A DNA stretch of 64,000 nt from Prochlorococcus marinus str. MIT 9515 (GTDB lineage Bacteria; Cyanobacteriota; Cyanobacteriia; PCC-6307; Cyanobiaceae), in the NCBI RefSeq assembly GCF_000015665.1, contig NC_008817.1:930001-994000 (forward strand). The letters are read 5' to 3'. The notes under the pieces were generated by a model. It made no database searches, was not told where the DNA came from, and saw only the letters and a program-made list of their open reading frames with translations. Shown one piece after another: positions 9,164 to 17,828 of the stretch. The position numbers were made by a program, and so were the translations under genes. Positions within the stretch are counted from its first letter, which is position 1; each line of letters opens with the position of its first letter.

Positions 9164-10153
9164 ATGAAAGAGAATATTATTCAGGTTAGAAATTTATCAA
9201 AATCATTTGAGATATCCTCAAAAGATCATGGCATTAAAGGAACTCTTAAGCATTTTTTCAAAAGGGAAACAAAAAGTATTGAGGTTATAAAAAATATAAA
9301 TTTCGAAATAAATAAAGGAGAAATAGTAGGTTTTCTTGGAGCTAATGGTGCGGGGAAAACAACTATTCTTAAAATGCTCTGTGGTTTGATATACCCGAGT
9401 AGAGGTAAATTGTCAGTTGCAGGTTATGCACCATTTAAAAGAAGGACTAATTTTTTGAAAAATATAACTTTGATAATGGGACAAAAACAACAACTAATTT
9501 GGGATCTTCCTCCTATTGAATCTTTTTACTTAAATGCAGCAATTTATGACATAGAAAAATTTGAAGCCAAAAGAAGAATTAAAAAGTTATCAGATATGCT
9601 TGAGATTGAACAAGAGCTTAATATACCTGTCCGAAAATTATCTTTAGGTCAAAGAATGAAGGCAGAATTATTAGCAGCTTTAATTCATAAACCAAATATT
9701 TTATTTTTAGATGAACCTACACTAGGTCTAGATATTAATGCTCAAAGAAATCTCAGAAAATTTCTACAAATTTATAATAAAGAAACAGATGCAACAATTT
9801 GCCTAACTAGTCACTATATGAAAGATATTACATCTTTATGCAAGAGGGTAATCTGTATTCACGAAGGATGTATTACATATGATGGGAAGCTGGATAAATT
9901 ATTAAAAAAATTATCGCCTGTCAAGGATATCCTAATTATTTGTAAAACTGAAAAAGAGGCTAGAGAATTAAGCAATTCAGGATTTACCATAAAAAACAGG
10001 AATCAAAAAGAAATTACAATAACAATTAAGAAAGATTCTATTAAATCTTCTTTAAATGAGATTCTTAAAAAATTTGATATAGAAGATCTCTATATAAACG
10101 AGCCTCCAGTTGATGAAATAATTGGAAATATCCTTGTAAAGGAAAAAGTATAA
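9164..10153 (+). CDS. ABC transporter ATP-binding protein (ABC-2 type, COG4586-like)
   Basis: A 329-residue ABC ATPase. Walker A is GANGAGKTT (residues about 60-68), the signature is LSLGQRMKAELLAAL and Walker B is ILFLDEPTLGLD. The N-terminal KGTLKHFFKRE insertion and the C-terminal extension are usual for ATPases paired with DUF990-type permeases. It forms a three-gene operon with the two following permeases, ending exactly where the first begins. Substrate unknown; export is likely for this class. Confidence 0.9.
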   Translation: MKENIIQVRNLSKSFEISSKDHGIKGTLKHFFKRETKSIEVIKNINFEINKGEIVGFLGANGAGKTTILKMLCGLIYPSRGKLSVAGYAPFKRRTNFLKNITLIMGQKQQLIWDLPPIESFYLNAAIYDIEKFEAKRRIKKLSDMLEIEQELNIPVRKLSLGQRMKAELLAALIHKPNILFLDEPTLGLDINAQRNLRKFLQIYNKETDATICLTSHYMKDITSLCKRVICIHEGCITYDGKLDKLLKKLSPVKDILIICKTEKEARELSNSGFTIKNRNQKEITITIKKDSIKSSLNEILKKFDIEDLYINEPPVDEIIGNILVKEKV

Positions 10154-10945
10154 ATGTTTAATTTAAATAAAAATAAACTCATAACTTTATTGAAAGTACA
10201 GTACTCAAATATGTTGGAATACAGAGTAGAAATAGCTTTATGGGCAATATCGGGAATAATACCTTTTTTCATGCTCAATATATGGACAAGCAATAACTTA
10301 AACGAATCTATTAATTTAAGTAATGTAATGCTCTCTAGATATTTTTTGAGTGCGTTCTTTGTAAGACAATTTTCAGTAGTTTGGGTTGTTTTTACTTTTG
10401 AAGAAGATGCTCTTTTAGGTAAAATTTCTCCATATTTGATTCAACCTTTAAACCCATTTTTTAGATATTTTGCTCAACATTTAGCAGAACAAATTACACG
10501 CTTCCCTTTTGCCATTATTATTGCGATAATTTTTTTTCTAATAAATCCAGAAAGTATATGGATACCAAGCTTAGGTATTTTTTTATTATCTTGCGTATCA
10601 ACATTTTTTTCTTTTTTAATTCAATTTCTTATTCAATCAATAATTGCTTGTTTGTGTTTTTGGACAGAAAGAGCTTCTTCAATAGAAAGATTATTATTTA
10701 TCCCAACTCTTTTCCTCTCAGGACTTTTAGCCCCAGTAATATCATTCCCAGAGTATATAAAATCATGGATATACATAACGCCATTCCCATACTTAATTGA
10801 TTTTCCAGCAAATTTATTATCTGGAAACGATACAAATGCAATTTCTGGATTTGTTATGCAGATAATTTGGATTCTATTTCTTTTCCCTATATTTAAAAGG
10901 ACTTGGAATCTTGGAACAAAAAAATATACCGCAATGGGGTCATGA
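10154..10945 (+). CDS. ABC-2 type permease subunit (COG4587-like)
   Basis: A 263-residue protein with about six hydrophobic segments. It belongs with the ATPase just upstream (no gap) and the second permease just downstream, with an ATGA overlap. Such ATPase plus two dissimilar permeases form uncharacterised exporters related to drug or polysaccharide export systems. No substrate clue is visible. Confidence 0.85.
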   Translation: MFNLNKNKLITLLKVQYSNMLEYRVEIALWAISGIIPFFMLNIWTSNNLNESINLSNVMLSRYFLSAFFVRQFSVVWVVFTFEEDALLGKISPYLIQPLNPFFRYFAQHLAEQITRFPFAIIIAIIFFLINPESIWIPSLGIFLLSCVSTFFSFLIQFLIQSIIACLCFWTERASSIERLLFIPTLFLSGLLAPVISFPEYIKSWIYITPFPYLIDFPANLLSGNDTNAISGFVMQIIWILFLFPIFKRTWNLGTKKYTAMGS

Positions 10946-11736
10946 ATATAAAAAAATATTTAAAAGTTTATTCATTATTTTTATATACTTCCATAGCGTC
11001 AGAATTGGAATACAAGACTAACGTAATCATTGACTTCATTACTGCAATTCTAAGCTTGTTAGGCAGCTTATTTCTATTAACAATATTTTTCCAAAATACG
11101 GATAATATCGGTGGATGGAATTTTGAACAAGCTTTAATTATTCAAGGGATTTATACAATCCTAAATGGAATTACTAATACATGGTTCAATCCTAATCTTA
11201 AAGAAATAGTTAATTATATTAGAGAAGGAACCTTAGATTTTGTACTTCTTAAACCTATAGATAGTCAATTTATTATTTCCTTAAAAAAAATAGCACCATC
11301 CGGATTTTTAGAAATAATTTTAGGTATTGCCTTACTATTTTATTGCATAATTATTAATCAAATAAATATAAATTTAGTTTTTTTATTTTTATGCTTCACA
11401 ACATTATTTTGTTCTATTGGAATTTTGTATAGCTTATGGTTTTTAATATCAACAACAACAATTTGGTTTGTAAAGACATGGAATGCCACAGAAGTATTAC
11501 GTTCTTTTCTTTATATAGGAAGATTTCCTTTAAACTCATTTTCATTTTCTTTAAGGATATTCTTTAGTATTTTTATTCCAATAGCATTTATAACAACAAT
11601 CCCTTCTGAAGTTTTTCTGGGAATAGCCCAACTTTGGGAAATACTACTAGAACTAATTATTTCTTTTATATTTTTTATAGTTTCTAGAAGATTTTGGTTA
11701 TTTGCTCTGAAATATTACACATCAGCTTCTAGTTAA
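10942..11736 (+). CDS. ABC-2 type permease subunit (COG3694-like)
   Basis: I place the start at ATG 10942, which overlaps the TGA of the previous permease as ATGA, giving 264 residues. An earlier in-frame start at 10903 is less likely. About six membrane spans are visible, with the EYKTNVIIDF and GWNFEQALIIQGIY segments usual for this permease class. It completes a three-gene exporter operon and is followed by convergent small genes. Confidence 0.85.
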   Translation: MNIKKYLKVYSLFLYTSIASELEYKTNVIIDFITAILSLLGSLFLLTIFFQNTDNIGGWNFEQALIIQGIYTILNGITNTWFNPNLKEIVNYIREGTLDFVLLKPIDSQFIISLKKIAPSGFLEIILGIALLFYCIIINQININLVFLFLCFTTLFCSIGILYSLWFLISTTTIWFVKTWNATEVLRSFLYIGRFPLNSFSFSLRIFFSIFIPIAFITTIPSEVFLGIAQLWEILLELIISFIFFIVSRRFWLFALKYYTSASS

Positions 11737-11739
11737 TTT

Positions 11740-12006
11740 TTATTTGACAATTTCTCTACATAAATCCCAAATTTTTTGCCTGTTGTTTTGATTAGTTAAT
11801 TTGGATAATTTCTTGAAATTAGTTGATGACTTTTCAATTGTAAGGAGATTACAAAAATAATTTATTTCATAATATCTTGAAATCTTTCCAAGTTTAATTG
11901 AAAGGTTGGAGAGGACTACTATAAATGAAAGAAGAGCCAAAGCTAATAAGAAATTAAAGGAAGATTTCCAAAATTCATCATCTTTAGTTTTAACTTCGAA
12001 TTTCAT
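11740..12006 (-). CDS. Small single-span membrane protein
   Basis: Start at ATG 12006, which overlaps the stop codon of the upstream gene by one base (TAATG); the product is 88 residues. An N-terminal charged segment (MKFEVKTKDDEF) precedes one transmembrane helix (FNFLLALALLSFIVVL) and a polar helical C-terminus. No family recognised. It is translationally coupled to the 75-residue protein before it. Confidence 0.6.
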   Translation of the reverse strand: MKFEVKTKDDEFWKSSFNFLLALALLSFIVVLSNLSIKLGKISRYYEINYFCNLLTIEKSSTNFKKLSKLTNQNNRQKIWDLCREIVK

Positions 12007-12233
12007 TATTCCATAATATGTTGAGGGCACTTAACAGCTGCAATGGCAATTGCAGCGACTTTAAAATTTTCAGATTTTTCGATTACTTTTTTAACTTCTA
12101 ATGGGCCAAATTTTTCACTTGCATCACTATAAGAAAGAAGTAAGGATTTGTAATTATCATGACCTACATTTCTATATTCACAGAAATTATCTCCAACAAA
12201 ATTCAAGAGTGTAAGTAAAGTCAATTCAATCAT
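12006..12233 (-). CDS. Conserved small protein, unknown
   Basis: A 75-residue protein starting MIELTLLTLLNFVGDNFCEY, with a central LSYSDASEKFGPLEVKKVIEKS helix and a C-terminal alanine-rich stretch before CPQH. It may be soluble or secreted. It is the first gene of a coupled pair with the membrane protein at 11740-12006. Confidence 0.6.
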   Translation of the reverse strand: MIELTLLTLLNFVGDNFCEYRNVGHDNYKSLLLSYSDASEKFGPLEVKKVIEKSENFKVAAIAIAAVKCPQHIME

Positions 12234-12399
12234 TGAATTTTTATTATTATCACTTTTATGAATGATACATTGTATCTAAGCTTTAACAAGCTTGAATAGT
12301 TAATAAATTTCTTGATTTAAAGATTATTTACTTGAATAAAGATTAAGTTTATTACAAAATATTATGAGTATGTTCAAGACTATTTTTAAACCTCACTCA

Positions 12400-12530
12400 A
12401 AAGCGCTATCAGTAGTGTATGAATCTCATACTTTACCCACTACGGATGGGGGGTTGCATTTTTATTTAAATTGGTTTAAAAATAAGGTTCCCCATCACCT
12501 GGTCTCACAAATGTGAGGCCTTTTTTTTTT
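12400..12530 (+). ncRNA. Candidate structured small RNA with three hairpins
   Basis: Three consecutive hairpins can be drawn. The first pairs GTAGTG (12412-12417) with CACTAC (12438-12443), with an inner TATGA/TCATA helix. The second pairs GATGGGG (12445-12451) with CCCCATC (12490-12496), with an inner TTTAAA/TTTAAA helix. The third is a terminator ending in ten T. No gene follows on this strand for over 1 kb, so a leader or riboswitch is unlikely. A 50-codon frame (12364-12516) overlaps it but ends inside the terminator stem. Ends are estimated. Confidence 0.55.
12501..12530 (+). terminator. Rho-independent terminator
   Basis: Stem GGTCTCAC (12501-12508), loop AAAT, stem GTGAGGCC (12513-12520), then ten T residues. 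It closes the candidate structured RNA. Confidence 0.85.
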
Positions 12531-12709
12531 ATAAGGTTTAAGGTGTTAAAAAATAAAATTTGGTTTTAAAATATATTCTATTGAAACTACAATCCAATAA
12601 GATACTAATATTTTAAAATTGTTCTTAAAATTAAGCTTTCACTGTTAAATTCAAAAGAGGGAGTAGGCATTTTTAAGCTAAAAAAGGTTTTTCTTATGCC
12701 AAAAGTGGC

Positions 12710-13501
12710 TTATTTCAAGTTAGCAATTGACTTTAACAACAAACTAACTCCAACAAGCAGGCATACAATAGTAAAGGTATTTTTAATGAGTTTGTTCCCT
12801 TTTAAATTTGATAAATGAGCGCCAAAATATCCCCCAGAAAAAGAACCTAATATAAGAATTACTAATAAATTCGTTGGAATAGAACCAATCCTGCTTAGAA
12901 AAAATGCTCCTATTGCATTCCAGAAAATACCTACTGTAAAAAAGGTTAAACTAACTGCTCTAAGAAAGTCCATCTGAAAAGTTTTAATTAATAAGATAGT
13001 TACTAATAAACCAGTTCCTGAAGAAACAGAACCATTTAGTATTCCAATTAAAAAAATAGGTATAATGAATTTAAACTTTAAGTGGGAAATGATTCTATTA
13101 TTTACTGAATACAACCCAAAACTAGGTTTACGAAATGAGTATATAGCTAAGATTATTGAAAAAAGTCCTAAGATTAAGTACAGAATTTCCTCAGAAAGGT
13201 AATTCACAATAGATGATCCCAAAATAACTCCAGGAGTTCCAAAAAATAGTATTTGCCATAAAACATAAATATCATTTTTAATAGATTTAAAATTCCTTAT
13301 AGATCCACCTAATCCCAAAGCGACCGTGGCAACTTTGTGAGTAGCAAGAGCTTGATAATAAGGTAATCCCAATAATAGTAAAGCAGGTAATTGAATTAAT
13401 CCCGCACCACCTCCAGAAATTGCCGAAAATGTATTAGAGAAAAAAGAAATTAAAAATATTAAAACATTATTATAAAAATAAAATTCGTTAGTGGTTTGCA
13501 A
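12710..13501 (-). CDS. TauE/SafE family permease (DUF81)
   Basis: A 263-residue membrane protein with about eight spans in two halves. The N-terminal AISGGGAGLIQLPALLLLG and THKVATVALG segments and the second-half NGSVSSGTGLLVTILL repeat are typical of the sulfite/organosulfonate exporter family. Substrate cannot be read from the sequence. It is transcribed alone. Confidence 0.85.
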   Translation of the reverse strand: MQTTNEFYFYNNVLIFLISFFSNTFSAISGGGAGLIQLPALLLLGLPYYQALATHKVATVALGLGGSIRNFKSIKNDIYVLWQILFFGTPGVILGSSIVNYLSEEILYLILGLFSIILAIYSFRKPSFGLYSVNNRIISHLKFKFIIPIFLIGILNGSVSSGTGLLVTILLIKTFQMDFLRAVSLTFFTVGIFWNAIGAFFLSRIGSIPTNLLVILILGSFSGGYFGAHLSNLKGNKLIKNTFTIVCLLVGVSLLLKSIANLK

Positions 13502-13664
13502 CTATGTAGAAGTAGTTATCAGTTAATATAATTCTTACTTTTTTAAAAAATTTAATCAATTACATGTTATTAACATTACATATTTCTTAAATACCACAGA
13601 TATTTTTTTAGTTAATCAGAACTTTAGAAAAACTGTTAACATCATCTTATTTATCAAGAAAATT

Positions 13665-14006
13665 ATGCATAATCAAGATGCTATTTACCTTGATCAACTA
13701 TGCCCTAAGATCAGTAATAAAAACTGGAGAGAATCTCTCCATAAATTAACTAAAAATACATGTATTTATTGCGGCAAACCCTCTGAATCTCTTGATCATT
13801 TACATCCAAGGTCAAAAGGAGGAGAAAGTATCACTAGTAATTGCGTTCCTTGTTGTTTATCTTGCAATGGAAAAAAGTCTGATACTGAAGTGCTTAATTG
13901 GTATAGAAGTCAGAATTTTTATGATCCAAGAAGATCTATGGCAATTAGAGCATGGTTTAATGATGATTTAAAGCTGGCCTCAGTCTTATTAGATTACATA
14001 AATTAA
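13665..14006 (+). CDS. HNH endonuclease domain protein
   Basis: A 113-residue protein with a complete HNH zinc-finger nuclease core: CIYCGK, then LDHLHPRSKGGESITSN, then CVPCCLSCNGKKSD. The two CxxC pairs bind structural zinc and the DH/N residues form the active site. The C-terminal DPRRSMAIRAWFN segment is common in cyanobacterial stand-alone HNH proteins. No partner restriction genes are adjacent, so its role may be repair or another housekeeping function. Confidence 0.85.
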   Translation: MHNQDAIYLDQLCPKISNKNWRESLHKLTKNTCIYCGKPSESLDHLHPRSKGGESITSNCVPCCLSCNGKKSDTEVLNWYRSQNFYDPRRSMAIRAWFNDDLKLASVLLDYIN

Positions 14007-14023
14007 CTTGTAATTATAAAAAC

Positions 14024-14212
14024 TCAGTAAGATATTACCAAAGCAAATAATTCTTTACTATGTGAAGTTGTAGAAGAAAAGTCTTCTTTCCACATAATAG
14101 GAGATTCAATAACTTTTCTTTCAGGTGATTTAACAGAAAAAATGAAAACAAAGACTACAAAAATTGTTATCAAAATTATCAGTATCACATTTTTATCTGA
14201 AATATTATTCAT
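14024..14212 (-). CDS. Small N-terminally anchored protein
   Basis: A 62-residue protein with one hydrophobic helix (VILIILITIFVVFVFIF) after a short polar N-terminus, followed by a polar tail. No motif recognised. It follows a secreted protein gene by nine bases on the same strand. Confidence 0.5.
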   Translation of the reverse strand: MNNISDKNVILIILITIFVVFVFIFSVKSPERKVIESPIMWKEDFSSTTSHSKELFALVISY

Positions 14213-14221
14213 AAAATTTAT

Positions 14222-14623
14222 TTAACTAGTTAATTTTTTATTAGGGGTGGTCTTATCATAAATTTCTAAAAAATATGATTTAAAATAGTCAATCCCCTCT
14301 TTACCCATTAATCCAAAATTCCAGCCACAATTGTTTATAACTTTTATAGAAATTTGATTGGCCAAATCCTCTTTTTCAATAAACTTTTTTTGAGGATTAT
14401 AGAAAAATGAAACAATATTTTCAGTTTTAATTATGGCAGAAGTCATAGCTTCATCTTTGGACAATCCATTTTGTATTGCATTACAAAATTTCTTTGAAAA
14501 ATTGTTTGATATCCTACTTTGAAGAAGACTTACCGTAGGATCAGAAGTATGCGATGCGAATGTACTTAAAGGATGTAATAAAATCACAACGAAAAATACA
14601 AAGCTAAAAATTAATTTTAACAA
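14222..14623 (-). CDS. Secreted protein of the FC-A...NNCG family
   Basis: Starts at TTG 14623 and has a clear signal peptide (LIFSFVFFVVILLHPLSTFAS). The mature part contains SKKFCNAIQNGLSKDEAM and later INNCGW, giving two conserved cysteines likely to form a disulfide. The spacing and motif resemble the protein at 33888-34280, so the two are paralogues. Function unknown; periplasm or lumen is the expected site. Confidence 0.65.
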   Translation of the reverse strand: MLKLIFSFVFFVVILLHPLSTFASHTSDPTVSLLQSRISNNFSKKFCNAIQNGLSKDEAMTSAIIKTENIVSFFYNPQKKFIEKEDLANQISIKVINNCGWNFGLMGKEGIDYFKSYFLEIYDKTTPNKKLTS

Positions 14624-14802
14624 ATCGCTTAATTTATTATTATTAAACAGTATAAATAATTATAATTTATTTTTTTAAAAAATATAATTTCTAAATAAAT
14701 ATCTTTTAAATAGTTTTAATTTAAATTTCAATTTATTAAATAAAAACGAATATTGATAGAACTTAGTAATATTATTTATAAGTAAATTTGGATTAAAGTA
14801 AT

Positions 14803-15024
14803 ATGGACCATTCTTTAATGACACTCCTTTTCTTTCCTGATTGGACAAACGGATTACCTTCAGATTTTTTAATACTTCATTTCTTTGTTGGAGCTGTGAT
14901 TTTTCCGTTTAATCTAATACATTCAAGAGCAAGAAAGTTTGATGCTCAAAATCCTGAAGAAGCAGCTACGGGATATAAAAATTCAAATAATACAACCTAT
15001 TATGGTTACGAAGAAATTAGTTAA
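14803..15024 (+). CDS. Conserved small membrane protein
   Basis: A 73-residue protein. An N-terminal LFFPDWTNGLPSDFLILHFFVGAVIF hydrophobic region is followed by a polar tail with RKFDAQNPEEAATGYKN and several tyrosines. No family is recognised, but the proline and tryptophan pattern looks conserved rather than random. Confidence 0.6.
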   Translation: MDHSLMTLLFFPDWTNGLPSDFLILHFFVGAVIFPFNLIHSRARKFDAQNPEEAATGYKNSNNTTYYGYEEIS

Positions 15025-15057
15025 ATAGAAAAGAAATTTATTAATTAATTACTTTTG

Positions 15058-15282
15058 ATGATTATTTTTCTAAATTCAGCTATAGATTTAAAAATTTTTA
15101 GTCCAACAGAACCTGTTGGAATAATAATTTTATTTGTAGGCTTAATTTTCAGTGGTATGATTTTCTATATTATTTACGCTGTAAGTACAAATAAAGAATC
15201 ACTTGAAGATAAAAAAATCAGAAATGAGAGAGAAATTAATCAACAAAAAAGAATTGGGAAATTGTTTCCTAAGAAAAAATAA
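15058..15282 (+). CDS. Small single-span membrane protein
   Basis: Start taken at ATG 15058 (a TTG lies one codon earlier), giving 74 residues. One transmembrane helix (GIIILFVGLIFSGMIFYIIYA) is followed by a highly charged, probably coiled C-terminal tail ending in lysines, expected on the cytoplasmic side. It follows the previous small gene by 33 bases. Confidence 0.6.
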   Translation: MIIFLNSAIDLKIFSPTEPVGIIILFVGLIFSGMIFYIIYAVSTNKESLEDKKIRNEREINQQKRIGKLFPKKK

Positions 15283-15506
15283 TTTTTATTGTTTTATTTT
15301 TCAGTAAAACTAAGTTTATGTATGTTACAAACAGGTCAAGTGGATCAATAAACATTAATCTTACCTCATTCCAATAAAACATCGTAAAGCCTTATGATAT
15401 CAATACTTTTTCAAATCCGTGAGTGTATATTTAATGTGAATTAATCGCAAAGCTATTTTATTTATTGTCCTTTAATGCTAAAACTTAATAGTGAGGAATT
15501 TTTATT

Positions 15507-16010
15507 TTGCAAAATAAATATTTATTTCTGATTTTAGCTAGTGGAGTTGTAAATGATCAGGGTTTTTGGCTAATTGGAGTCAAAAATAGTGACTCAATAA
15601 TACTTGATGATAAATCACTCTTAGAATGCCACAGGAAAGAGCTTATCGGTGTTGAGTCCGCAAAGGATATTCTTAATGCAATAAATTTAAATTTAGATAA
15701 TCTAATGAGCGATTTAAAAAAAAAAAAAATACCCTTAGACGCACCTCCAAAAGGAATTTCCTTTAACATTCCATTAAACACACTAGAAAATATATTTGAT
15801 TTTTGGTTAGACAAATATAAGGATAAGCAAGCATGGGAAACTTGTTTTGGACTTCTAAAAATCAGAAGAAGAGTATCATTAACAAATTTAATAAATAGCG
15901 AAAGCATAAAAGGAGATTCAAAAAAATGGGCTTTAGAGATTGAGGAGCTTCACACTTATAAGCCAAATTTAATAAAAAACGATAACTCAATTGATCCAAT
16001 GTGGAAATAA
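15507..16010 (+). CDS. Conserved protein of unknown function
   Basis: A 167-residue soluble protein starting at TTG 15507. It contains a hydrophobic N-terminal strand (YLFLILASGVV) and a central poly-lysine KKKKIP segment from a run of ten A. The C-terminal part, with FGLLKIRRRVSLTNLI, is probably helical. No recognised domain or catalytic motif. Confidence 0.65.
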   Translation: MQNKYLFLILASGVVNDQGFWLIGVKNSDSIILDDKSLLECHRKELIGVESAKDILNAINLNLDNLMSDLKKKKIPLDAPPKGISFNIPLNTLENIFDFWLDKYKDKQAWETCFGLLKIRRRVSLTNLINSESIKGDSKKWALEIEELHTYKPNLIKNDNSIDPMWK

Positions 16011-16086
16011 ATTTATCTTTTTTGAATAAAAATGTTTACTTATTTAAAATTTAAGTAAGTATAAAAATATATATATAAATAAAAAT

Positions 16087-16272
16087 ATGAATAAAACATA
16101 TTCATTTAATCAAGATCAAATGAATGGAATTGTAGAAGATACATATACAAACATAATAAATGAATGCGAAAAATTAAAAGCTGAGACAAATTGTCCTAAC
16201 GAACAAGTCGTGGCACTTTTAAGTGTTATTGCTTCGAACTTTGCTCCATTAGTTGAAAATAAAAATAATTAG
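16087..16272 (+). CDS. Small helical protein upstream of nucleoside salvage genes
   Basis: A 61-residue protein with no membrane span, containing CEKLKAETNCPNEQVVALLSVI. Its stop lies one base before the phosphoribosyltransferase start, so it is the first gene of a tight three-gene operon. No family recognised. Confidence 0.6.
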   Translation: MNKTYSFNQDQMNGIVEDTYTNIINECEKLKAETNCPNEQVVALLSVIASNFAPLVENKNN

Positions 16273-16273
16273 G

Positions 16274-16669
16274 ATGACGAGGTATTTTACTTGGAGTGAT
16301 TTTGATAAAAGTGTAGATTATATTGCTAATCAATGTAAATTCATGAATTTATCTGGGATATACGGGGTTCCAAGAGGAGGACTATGTCTTGCTGTTGCTT
16401 TAAGTCATAAATTAGATATTCAACTAATTGAAAAACCCTCTAAAAATTCGTTAATAGTAGATGATGTTTTTGAAACAGGGACTACACTAAGAAATTTCAA
16501 ACATATTGAGGGAGCAAATTTCTTTGTTCTAGTTAGTAAGCAGAAACCTATTTGGTGGAATGCTGTAAACTTAACTCATAAGAAAGAATGGATTGTCTTC
16601 CCATGGGAAAACAAAAGAAATGAATTGCAAGAAGAAAAAGAATACAAGAAGAAAAGAGGTTTAAATTGA
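16274..16669 (+). CDS. Phosphoribosyltransferase-like protein
   Basis: Start at ATG 16274, giving 131 residues. The PRPP-binding loop SLIVDDVFETGTTL is intact, and GIYGVPRGGL and a C-terminal WIVFPWE match small purine phosphoribosyltransferases of the xanthine/hypoxanthine type. It would convert a free base plus PRPP to a nucleotide. The next gene, a nucleoside deoxyribosyltransferase, overlaps its stop by three bases, which points to a shared role in base salvage. It is shorter than usual for the family. Confidence 0.75.
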   Translation: MTRYFTWSDFDKSVDYIANQCKFMNLSGIYGVPRGGLCLAVALSHKLDIQLIEKPSKNSLIVDDVFETGTTLRNFKHIEGANFFVLVSKQKPIWWNAVNLTHKKEWIVFPWENKRNELQEEKEYKKKRGLN

Positions 16670-17130
16670 AAAAGAAATTATATTTAGCTAATTCATATGG
16701 TTTTTCAAAACAAACTAAAAAGCTATTACCTGAATTCATTAAAATTTTCCAAGATTTAAATATAGAAGTTTATGAACCTTTTGAAAGGACAAAGCATTTA
16801 ATAAATAATAAAAATTACTGGGCTTATGAAATAGCTAAAACAAATTTCAAAGATTTAAATTCATGTGATTGTATTTTTGCGATTGTTAATGGGAACCCCC
16901 CTGATGAAGGTGTGATGGTAGAAATAGGAATTGCTACAGCTCTCAAAAAAGAAATATTTTTGTTTAGAGATGATTTTAGGAATTGTGCAGATAGTGATCA
17001 ATACCCTCTTAATTTAATGTTATTTGTAGGAATATCTAAGAAAAATTGGCAAAAAAATTATTTTGAAACCTTAGAGGATATAAAAAACCCGAAAAAGAAT
17101 TTTTTAAAATGGGCAGAGTGGAAAAAATAA
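16666..17130 (+). CDS. Nucleoside 2-deoxyribosyltransferase family protein
   Basis: A 154-residue protein starting at TTG 16666 within a TTGA overlap with the previous stop. It has an N-terminal YLANSYGF, a central CDCIFAIVNG, and the family motif PPDEGVMVEIGIA, whose glutamate is the expected nucleophile. The family moves 2-deoxyribose between bases or hydrolyses deoxynucleosides. Paired with a phosphoribosyltransferase it suggests nucleobase salvage or nucleotide-pool cleaning. Confidence 0.82.
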   Translation: MKKKLYLANSYGFSKQTKKLLPEFIKIFQDLNIEVYEPFERTKHLINNKNYWAYEIAKTNFKDLNSCDCIFAIVNGNPPDEGVMVEIGIATALKKEIFLFRDDFRNCADSDQYPLNLMLFVGISKKNWQKNYFETLEDIKNPKKNFLKWAEWKK

Positions 17131-17215
17131 AAATTTACGTTTTTATTTAAATATCAATCAAAAAAAAGCAGTAATAGTACTTTAAAATGATATAATTATA
17201 TTTATTTACTAAATT

Positions 17216-17392
17216 TTGACACAAGTAACTGTAGGGGAAAATGAGGGTATTGAATCTGCCCTTAGAAGATTTAAAAGACAAGTATCAAAATCAGGGATTT
17301 TTGCTGATTTGAAAAGATTGAGACATCATGAAACTCCTATCGAGAAATATAAGAGAAAATTGCAGCAAAGAAGAAAAGCAAGAAGAAGATAA
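17216..17392 (+). CDS. rpsU: Small ribosomal subunit protein bS21
   Basis: A 58-residue protein starting at TTG 17216. It is rich in arginine and lysine with the S21 pattern: [32 protein letters not shown] and a C-terminal RRKARRR tail. It binds near the platform of the 30S subunit. It is monocistronic, with its own short upstream region. Confidence 0.93.
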
Positions 17393-17495
17393 TTTATCCA
17401 AGATTAAATACCCTTTTATGTTTATTTAGAGGAATATATCAGTGAATAATTATCCCACTGATAATAATCAGTAGATCTAATTCTATAATATGTTT

Positions 17496-17828
17496 TTAAT
17501 TAAGATTTTTTAATTTTTTTACAAGGTTGATTCCAACACCAGGAACAGCGAGAAGATCTTCATCATTAGCTGAGGTAATTGCTTTTGGAGTTTTAAATCC
17601 AGCTTTATAAAAAGCCTCTGCACTCTTAGCTCCAACCCCAGGAATAGCTTTTAAAGCTTCGATCAATTTTTTTTGTTCATCTTTTTTTGTTTTGGATTTT
17701 GAAGTCTTGGAAGACTTTGGTGACTTCTTTTTAGCTTTTGTTTTAGTAATTTTAGCAGTAGATTTTTCGGAAGAGGCCTTACTTTTAAAAAGAATTGATT
17801 TTAGTTTGCTTAAGAATTTAGTGATCAT
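17496..17828 (-). CDS. Helix-hairpin-helix protein with lysine/serine-rich N-terminus
   Basis: A 110-residue protein in two parts. Residues about 15-50 are almost only K, S, T and A, a basic disordered tail resembling histone H1-like tails. Residues about 55-110 carry two helix-hairpin-helix motifs, AIPGVGAKSAEAF and AVPGVGINLVKKL, as in nonspecific DNA-binding HhH modules. A DNA-binding or nucleoid role is likely but not shown. Confidence 0.8.
   Translation of the reverse strand: MITKFLSKLKSILFKSKASSEKSTAKITKTKAKKKSPKSSKTSKSKTKKDEQKKLIEALKAIPGVGAKSAEAFYKAGFKTPKAITSANDEDLLAVPGVGINLVKKLKNLN

Noticed and set aside
12364-12516. A 50-codon frame starting ATG 12364
   Set aside because: Its stop lies inside the terminator stem and most of it overlaps three hairpins, so an RNA gene explains the sequence better. 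Left as a possibility only.
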